A stretch of 64,000 bases of DNA, from the NCBI GenBank assembly GCA_020736575.1, contig JAGPYM010000087.1, positions 1-64,000 of the forward strand. Direction: 5' to 3'. The stretch comes from Thelonectria olida (taxonomy: Eukaryota > Ascomycota > Sordariomycetes > Hypocreales > Nectriaceae). Shown piece after piece: positions 56,395 through 64,000 of this stretch (position 1 is the stretch's first letter; each line of letters begins with the position of its first letter). Both the position numbers and the translations under genes were made by a program. The notes beneath the pieces were generated by a model. That model ran no database searches. It was not told where the DNA came from and worked only from the letters and a program-made list of their open reading frames with translations.

Positions 56395-57290
56395 TATATA
56401 TTATTTATTAAAATAAGCCTAGTACTAGTATATAATAAAGGTTAATATAAGTAAAACCCAGCCTTATATCTATTATAATAAGCTTTTTTATAGGGTTTAT
56501 AATTAGCCTTTAAGTAAAAATCCTTATTAAGTAAACCTTACTTAAAAAACCTTATTTTAGGCTTTTAATATAAAAGCACTACTCTTTTAAACCCTAGTTT
56601 ATATAATTTAACTAATTATATAATATATAACCTAATATAACTAACTTCCTACTAATTAAATAAATTATAATTTAAAAAGATAATATTAATATAATAGCTT
56701 AATATCTATTAGGTTATATAAATTTTTTTAAATATTTTTATTTAATTAGAAAGCTTAAAAAGCATTTTAAATAGTTATAACTTTTTAATATTCCTATATT
56801 AGCTAATATAAATATACTACTAAAAGTAATATAAAGGATTAATCTAGTCCTTTTAAGCTATTATATTTTGATTAAAAAACTAAATATATAGAAAGATAAT
56901 TTTAAATTTCTTAATAGGAAAGTTAGCTAATTTAATTGCCTTTTAAATTGGGCAAGAAATAATAGGTTTAATTAAAATAACTAATTATTTCTTAAGAAAA
57001 TATAAGGGTATAACTTAAAGCTATGGCTCTAAGAGCTACTATATATAGTAGTAATAATCCAAATAGTTACTTAAAAGGAAAGGAAAAATTTAAAAATAAT
57101 AAGTAAGTTAAATAGGTAAGTAAATATAAGGGTTAAAAAGTGGGGGGGCTAAAAGGGTTAGGCTAAAAAGGAAGTTTAAAAATAGGTTAAATAGGTTTAA
57201 AAGTAATTAAGCTAATAGAAATAAATAAGGCAACTAAGTAGAAAAATATATAAAAGAGTTAATATAATAATAAAAATTACTAATTATAAA
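56395..57290 (-). repeat. Dispersed ~0.9-kb degraded repeat, copy 2 (inverted)
   Basis: Reverse complement of the element at 2,520-3,440. Landmarks such as TAATATAACTAACTTCCTACT and AAGTAAATATAAGGGTT appear in mirrored order. With copy 3 it forms an imperfect inverted repeat with arms of about 0.9 kb around a (TA)n-rich centre near 57,305. Confidence 0.8.
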
Positions 57291-57344
57291 AATAAGTATA
57301 TTATATATATATATTTTTTTTATAATAAGTAATTTTTATTATTA

Positions 57345-58230
57345 TACTAACTCTTGTATATTTTTCTATTTAATTGCTTTATATATTTCTATTAGTTTAA
57401 TTACTTTTAAACTTATTTAATTTATTTTTAAACTTTCTTTTTTATTTAACCCTTTTAACCCCCCCCTCCTCCTACTTTTTAACCCTTATATTTACTTACT
57501 TATTTAATTTACTTTTTATTTTTAAATTTTTCTTTTATAGCCTTTTAAATAACTATTTAAATTACTACTATTATATATAATAGCTTTTAAAATTATAATT
57601 TTAAAATTATACTTTTATATTTTTTTAAAAAAATAATTAATTTCTTTAATTAAATTTATTATTTTATATTTAATTTAAAAGATAATTAAATTAGCTAACT
57701 TTTCTATTAAAGATTTTAAAATTATCTTTTTATATATTTAATTTTTTAATTAATATATAATAGTTTAAAAGGATTAAATTAATTTTTTATTTTATTTTTA
57801 ATAATATATTTATATTAGCTAATATAAAAATATTAAAAAATTATAATTATTTAAAATACTTTTTAAGCTTTTTAATTAAATAAATATATTTAAGGAAATT
57901 TATATAATTTAATAAATATTAAGCTATTATATTAATATTATTTTTTTAAATTATTATTTATTTAATTAGTAGGAAGTTAATTATATTAAATTATATATTA
58001 TATAATTAGTTAAATTATATAAACTAGAGTTTAAAAAAATAGTATTTATATTAAAAGCTTAAAATATAGTTTTTTAAGTAAGGTTTATTTAATAAGAATT
58101 TTTATTTAAAAACTAATTATAAATTTTATAAAAAAGCTTATTATAATAAATATAAGGCTATGTTTGACTTATATTAACTTTTATTATATACTAATATTAA
58201 GCTTATTTTAATAAATAATAAAAAACAATT
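57345..58230 (+). repeat. Dispersed ~0.9-kb degraded repeat, copy 3 (direct)
   Basis: Same orientation and order as copy 1, including AACCCTTATATTTACTTACT and AGTAGGAAGTTAATTATATT. Differences are almost all transitions. It forms the right arm of the palindrome with copy 2. A partial inverted copy of roughly 180 bases follows at 58,235-58,415. Confidence 0.8.
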
Positions 58231-58429
58231 TTCAAATAAAAAGTAAGTTAAATAAATATAAGAGTTAAAAAGAAAAGAGATTAAAAAAGTTAAATAAAAA
58301 TATAAAGTTTAAAAAAGATTAATATAAATTTAAAAGTATTTAAACTAATAAAAATAAAATAAGGCAATTAAATAGTAAAATATATTAAAAAGTTTATATA
58401 ATAATAAAAATTACTATTTATTAATATTT

Positions 58430-59335
58430 ATATTATTTATTAAAATACGCTTAGTACTAATATATAATAAAAGTTACTATAAGTAAAACCTAGCTTTATA
58501 TTTATTATAATAAGCTTTTTTATAAGATTTATAATTAGCTTTTAAATAAAGATTTTTATTAAATAAACCTTATTTAAAAAACTTTATTTTAAGCTTTTAA
58601 TATAAAAGTATTACTTTTTTAAATATTAGTTTATATAATTTAATTAATTATATAATATATAATTTAATATAATTAACTTTTTACTAATTAAATAAATTAT
58701 AATGTAAAAATTTAATATTAATATAATAGCTTAATATTTATTAAATTATATAAATTTCCTTAAATATATTTATTTAATTAAAAAGCTTAAAAAGTATTTT
58801 AAATAATTATAACTTTTTAATATTCTTATATTAATTAATATAAATATACTATTAAAAATAATATAAAAATTAATTTAATCCTTTTAAACTATTATATTCT
58901 AATTAAAAAATTAAATATATAAAAAAATAATTTTAAATTTTTTAATAGGAAAATTAGCTACTTTAATTGCCTTTTAAATTAAATAAAAAATAATAAATTA
59001 AATTAAAATAAGTAATTATTTTTAAAAAAATTTAAAAATATAACTTAAAATTATAATTTTAAAAGCTATTATAATATAATAGTAATAATTTAAATAGTTA
59101 GTTAAAAGGCTATAAAGGAAAAATTTAAAAATATAAAGTAAGTTAAATAAAAAAGTAAATATAAGGGTTAAAAGGTAGGGGAGGGAGGGGACTAAAAGAG
59201 TTAAATAAAAAAAAAAGTTTAAAAATAGATTAAATAGGTTTAAAAGCAATTAAGCTAATAGAAATAAGTAAGGTAATTAAATAGAAAAATATATAAAAGA
59301 GTTAATATAATAATAAAAATTACTAATAATAAAAA
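58430..59335 (-). repeat. Dispersed ~0.9-kb degraded repeat, copy 4 (inverted)
   Basis: Same orientation as copy 2 and collinear with it from TTATTTATTAAAATA to GTTAATATAATAATAAAAAT. It is the most A/T-converted of the copies, which would fit the oldest or most heavily RIP-treated one. Confidence 0.75.
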
Positions 59336-59560
59336 TAAAGATTTATATATATATATATTTATATATTCTTTTTATTATTATTATTACTTACTATTTTCTA
59401 TTTAGTTTTACTTTTTTTATTTATTTTCTATTTTCTATTTTTAATTAATTAATTTTAACCCTTTTATTTAAATTATCTTTTACTTTCCTATACTATTACA
59501 AGTTATTAAGCTATATTATTTCCCATATTAATTACACTCTCTAAAGTATATACAAACCCA

Positions 59561-61432
59561 GCCGGGGTTTAACCTTTTGCTAAAAGGTCGTCGAGCAATA
59601 GTGGCTAGTTTGCGCGTTACGTCCTATTTGATAGCATATGCCATATCGCCGCGGCCTCATTTTTGCCCAACTACTATACCAATTACCCGTCGTATTCTAT
59701 CGTATTACGTGCGTATCATCTGGAAAACCTTCGTCCGGTCTGCTACAGAGATTTCGTCCGAGAGAAAGGTACACTCTGCGTTGGCGTTTGATTTTCATTG
59801 AAAGGTCTGTGGGGGAGTATGCGGGATGGCGGAACCAGTGGATGCCGCGATTGTGGTGGGGCAAAACAGCCCCTTTTCAACGACGCGATCGACACGCACC
59901 GTGAAGACCAGGACGAAGGTCAGGGGCACGCTTCGGTCCTTCGAGAACACCACTGCAGCCTCAAGGAGAACCAACGACCGTGCTGCGGGGACTTCGCCTG
60001 CAGAAACGGAAATCGGACGAGTGGAGGAGGGCAGGAAAAGCCGCAGCCATGGCGAAACGGGACAAGCGATGCTGCAGGGGGTTCTGGGGGTTTTTGGCCA
60101 GATCCGACAGCAAGATGAAGAACTCAAAGGATGCTGTCCTCAAATAATGTATCACGATCAACAAGCAGCAAGATTTAATCCAGCACCTGCACCAGCAGGT
60201 CGACGATAACGAGGTGCCTTGCACACAAGACGGATCACGGATTGGATCACTCTGCGATTAACAAATATTCGACATAAAGACTCAGTATCGAGTGACCAAT
60301 GCGAGGGCTAATACCAGGAACGAGCCGTGGAAAGCCGGACCGCTCAGCCGGAGTGAGAACGCAAGAAACCATTATTCGACTCTTCTTGGAGCAGCTGGCA
60401 ACCTTCTGGTATCTGCCAAGATTTCTCATCAGTAAGCAGACTCACAACCCTGGCATGGTAGCATATACCTGATCAAATAAAATGCAGTAACCTTCAACAA
60501 GTTTTCTCTTATTTCACACAATGCTATCGGGCTAACAGATGCGGCGGCCATACTCAAATACTTTCAAGCCCCATTGCATTATGGTTGGCTGAAGTTTCTC
60601 GACCCCGAGCACGGGGTTTTGAGCCTCTTCGCTGCAGAAAAGATAGGTCAAACTTTCATGGAACAAAGCTGGGATTTGAACAATCGTCACGTAGCCTTTT
60701 AAGCTTCCTGTCAAGGGTATTAAATCGTTCTATCGCGTACACAATGTCGAATGCTGTTCAAGGCAGTGAGACCAAAGCTTAATCCATACACATATGATGA
60801 AATATAAAACACCAAGTTACCCCGAGGACCAGATGGTAAATGGCATTATTTTGCAGGTTTAATAGTACTAGGCGTTTGATCAGCGTGTGGTAGAGTAACA
60901 CCCGGGCCGATTTGTGATAAACAAGCCTCCAGGTTACATGTGCCATCCCGTGCCCAGTTTCTCCGAGAGGTGAGAGTTTCTCTATAGTCAAAAGCTAACC
61001 CATATCAACTAGCTGTGTGTGTCTGGTGCTCCACCGTGTACTAGCTCCAAGTTTGGACGTGACCTACTTGAGCCCCGAAGTATCCTGTTTCTCAAACTTC
61101 TCATTTTATGCCAGTTGAGGACCCTGATCCCCAAATTGGCGATCTGGGGTAGTCGAAGCGAATGATCCAGAAAGAAAGATACATGAGTCGAGATTATATT
61201 TTTTGCAAAAATGTACACGCGACATGTCACATGTCCAAAACCAGTATTTCTGGCCTTTCTAAGTCGTGTTATTTCGCGATCAGGTTTATCTATCCACAAT
61301 ACCTGAGATTCCCAAAGCCGTAAACAAAGTCATAAGAGTTGCACCATAAGAAAGCCTTTCACGCATTAGGGGGGAAAAAATGTAATCTATACGCTGGTTC
61401 TTTCATGTCCCAAGTTCATGTCCACAAGTTAA
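59561..61432. other. Intergenic stretch with one doubtful ORF
   Basis: Normal composition. The plus-strand frame 59826-60209 (127 codons, basic and Ser/Arg-rich, ending near VLGVFGQIRQQDEELKGC) resembles the start of a retroelement gag-like protein, but no conserved motif such as a zinc knuckle follows, so this is only a guess. From 60,240 to 61,432 no feature was recognised. Confidence 0.35.
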
Positions 61433-63804
61433 TCACGCCTCACCCTCTCGTTTCCTTTCCCCTTTTGCTTTTGAAATTGCGCAATTACCCAGCCGTATCA
61501 ACTCTGCTACAAAATCATCCACCATCTTGAGGTGTTCAATTTCGTATTCTGTTAGCCTCCGTATCGGCATACTTCTGATGAGATCCGCTGCGGAGCTAAG
61601 AAGCTCCAGATCGAATTTCACTTGCGTGTCAAGCGGGTTCAGTAGAACGTTGAAGAATAAAGTCATTATTGCGGCTGTGGGATAGAAGACAATAATCCTG
61701 ACGATTGACCGTTAGAATGTTCTCGTCGATCATTCGGTGGGTTTCAATTTTTTTGGGGTGGGAGCAGAAGGAGAGGTGCGTTTCACTTACCAAAAGGCTT
61801 CACCTGCAAGTCCATCAATCGCTGCTTGAAGATAATGCAAAGTCGATCGACTCGCCTCCAAGGCCAGCGCTAGGCTTGAGTCAATAGCGCCGCTTCTCTC
61901 TCCTTCGTGAAAGCTCACGTCTGGACTGATAGGGTAGCATCTGCCACTTGCTCGGTGAATCGTGGCCATGAGATGATGGTACTCCAGGCGCAAAGCGATG
62001 TGCTGCATGCTCTGTGGTAACTTCGTTTCTTGTACTAGGCGCGGATGTTGAGAAATTGAGAGCGCAGGGCGAAATTCGTGTGGAATCGATACCCGCCAGG
62101 TCTCAATCTCATCGTCCAGCTCACGGATATCACGGAGTAGTTCAGCATCAGCCTTGCCGAGGGCCTGAACCGAGTAGAGTAGTCGAAAAGTCTTTTCCTT
62201 TAATTGAGCAAGACGCAAGTCTCCAGGAAGATATGGAAACAGCCTCTCGTCCGCAAATGAAGGGGACACTATGCCGTTGCCCAAGGCTGGAAGACAAAAG
62301 CAATTTTCCAGGTATCCGTCCGGCAGCGTGAGGTCACAGTTTTCTTGGCACATGATGGGGGGTTGGCCAGTCCGTAGCGCGATGTCCTGATCGAAGATGT
62401 AACAAAGCCAAAAGATCATGCGGAGATGGCGGATCTCTCGCTCCTTGCGAGTGACTTCTGCTCCGTAGGGCTTGAAATTCGCCTGCGTATGTCCACCAAG
62501 CATGAAGATGATGCGGCAGGCAACCGCATGTAGGAGAGCGGCAGAGTGTAAGCGGCCGGAAAATATTTGATGCATGTGCTGTTATTGCAGAATGAGCTAA
62601 AAGCCTGTCGACCAATACTTAACGGGAATTCGACACTTACCAGCATAAAGACAGTCTGGAGGGTCACTACACTGGCGTCCTCAACCATATCGGATAGGAA
62701 ATAGTGCGCTTTGATAGCACATGCATCGCTATCCACAATGGGGCGCCATGTCGAATCCCCATTGAAAACGCACATAATGGAGAGAAAGGCCAACACACAG
62801 CCTCTGGCGCTAATGCGTTCTAGCGACAGCGGTCCCTCCCAGGGCTCATAGGCCATCCGGACGCTGTCCTGGAAGAGAACAGCGTCGATTGCAGGAAACA
62901 CCAGTCTGAACGCAGAATTTTGGAACCAATATATCCCCTGTTCTACGATGCTCCGGTCCGGCAACTCATAAAGTTGCTCGAGAGAACCGTGGAGGTGCGA
63001 GAGTGACAAGGTGGGTGGTTGGACTTGCTTGTTCAAGGCTCGCAGTTTCTGAAATGCTGTTGCCTCTCCAGTTCGGGAGAAAATCCACGCCTGGCCTTCC
63101 TCGGAGAACAGCGGCATCCCATTGTGACAAGTAATGCGACATAGGTGGCATCCTGCAAGGTGAATCTGTCCATTTGAGATGCTGCTGGTGCTCAGCGCGC
63201 TAGGGGATGCAATAGACAAAGGATGGTTTGATTCGTAAGCGGCAAACTGTTCCCCAAGGCTCGCGGAGCATTCATCCGGTGCCTGGGTTGTCGGGGATGG
63301 CGTTGTGGCACCAGAAGCAGGAGGCGAGGAGGGGTCTATGCTGCTTTTGAGGACCCTTGCCAAGGCGATCTCGATGCGCTCAAGGCGTTCAACCAACTTC
63401 TTTTCTGACCCGAGGCATGGCCTAGGGGGGAGGCGGAAAAAGGAGTGTCAGAGAGAAGAAAGGCCGTGTTTACACTAAGATGGTCTCACTTGGTCAGAGG
63501 TTTTGACTTACTTGGTTTTTTTGGGCTTCCTCCTCACTCTTACCCGATTGAAGGTGCATGCAATGCCGTGATGGCCGCACCAGTTGCATTGCGCGTCTGC
63601 AGTAGGAGCGTCACAACAAATCTATTCCCACCATACAATAAGCTAACGGCTTTGGTGACGGTATCGGTCCCCACGTTTTTGGCTTCAGGGGACAAGGAGG
63701 CAGTGGGCAGAAGCCGGGAGAATGGAGGAGGGCGCCAATTGGATGTTGGGTTCAGTGTGTACCTTTCTTTTATGGCAGGCATCGCAGGCGCGTTTTTGCC
63801 TCAT
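61433..63804 (-). CDS. Zn2Cys6 fungal-specific transcription factor
   Basis: Five exons give 661 residues: 63804-63763, 63621-63512, 63421-62641, 62578-61791 and 61697-61433. Splicing assembles the DNA-binding cluster from two exons: MRQKRACDACHKRK joins ICCDAPTADAQCNWCGHHG and then IACTF. Spacing is C-x2-C-x6-C-x8-C-x2-C-x6-C, as expected for a binuclear zinc cluster. A short coiled coil follows (KKLVERLERIEIALARVL). The Fungal_trans domain spans roughly residues 160-450, with SARGCVLAFLSIMCVFNGDS and RHLRMIFWLCYIFDQDIALR. The protein is presumably a nuclear activator or repressor. No pathway gene lies between it and the AT-rich block, so its target may be to the right of this window or elsewhere. 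The gene appears intact. Confidence 0.92.
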
Positions 63805-64000
63805 GTTGAGTAATCTGGATCTAGCAACAAGCTGTCAGTAAATGAAAGATAGGGATGCGAGGGGAGCGCACAACCGCCGGTGAATGGGCGAAGCCTCCCG
63901 ATTGAGGACAGGCAAGACCCGTAGTGTAAGGGGGGCGGGACCTGATACGGTAGCGACGGCAGAATAAAATCGGAAGAAAGGATTCAAAGCCCAGCTGCGA
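63805..64000. other. Upstream region of Zn2Cys6 gene at window edge
   Basis: Putative promoter of the Zn2Cys6 gene. Nothing else was recognised before the window ends. Confidence 0.4.

Larger units (their letters stand above)
55991..59560. repeat. AT-rich, RIP-degraded block with nested repeats
   Basis: About 3.5 kb of nearly pure A/T that cuts off the AAA+ gene. The first 400 bases retain slightly more G/C (CCTAGTCCTAGCCTAGGC, ATCTCCCCTCTTG) and may be an LTR edge. The rest is three copies of the 0.9-kb repeat and one partial copy, in mixed orientations. The last 40 bases contain AACCCAGCCGGGGTTT, a short hairpin at the return to normal composition. Confidence 0.85.

Noticed and set aside
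59826..60209. Retroelement gag gene
   Set aside because: Basic, Gln-rich composition is suggestive, but there is no zinc knuckle, no downstream pol frame and no flanking repeat.

Overview
The window is from a filamentous ascomycete (Pezizomycotina, probably a Sordariomycete; I cannot place it further). The evidence is short GT..AG introns of about 42-80 bases, Zn2Cys6, DUF3425 and DUF7580 proteins, a PTH11/SAT4-type rhodopsin-domain protein, a psi-producing oxygenase (PPO), and blocks of almost pure A/T in which CpA/TpG are nearly absent. That last pattern is typical of repeat-induced point mutation (RIP). Many broken genes next to such blocks suggest an accessory or subtelomere-like compartment.

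Layout. 1-4.48 kb is an AT-rich block with one copy of a repeat that recurs at the far end. 4.8-11.3 kb is a graveyard: a succinyl-CoA ligase alpha pseudogene, a fungal transcription factor pseudogene with two CAA-to-TAA type stops, an intact secreted repeat/Cys-rich protein gene, and a disrupted Zn2Cys6 regulator. 11.7-23.2 kb holds a bZIP-like DUF3425 regulator and five apparently intact redox genes: an atypical SDR, an MDR enoyl reductase, a GST, an NmrA-like reductase and a Gfo/Idh/MocA oxidoreductase. No backbone synthase is present. An AT-rich island (23.2-24.28 kb) separates these from a frameshifted large hypothetical gene.

27.8-36.4 kb is the most interesting part. It has a 1451-residue heme dioxygenase of the PPO/linoleate diol synthase family, with intact dioxygenase residues, no heme-thiolate Cys in the P450-like half, and large charged insertions. 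It is divergent from a short heme-thiolate peroxygenase/haloperoxidase, which is followed by a DUF1772 membrane protein. The three could act in sequence on a fatty acid or aromatic substrate.

37.5-46.6 kb contains a dead Ty1/copia fragment, a membrane protein, a PD-(D/E)XK nuclease-like protein, and a divergent pair: a trypsin-like (H-D-S triad) protein with C-terminal C2H2 fingers facing a protein with a C-terminal transmembrane hairpin. After another AT-rich block (47.46-48.64 kb) come a seven-helix rhodopsin-domain protein, a DUF3425 protein without a bZIP region, and a second divergent pair, both broken: a DUF7580 protein and an AAA+ ATPase whose 3' end runs into a 3.5-kb AT-rich block. 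That block carries three copies of a roughly 0.9-kb repeat, two of them forming a large palindrome. The window ends with an intact 661-residue Zn2Cys6 transcription factor.

Exon boundaries were assigned by reading frame and splice consensus by eye, and family names come from motif recognition. No search was run.
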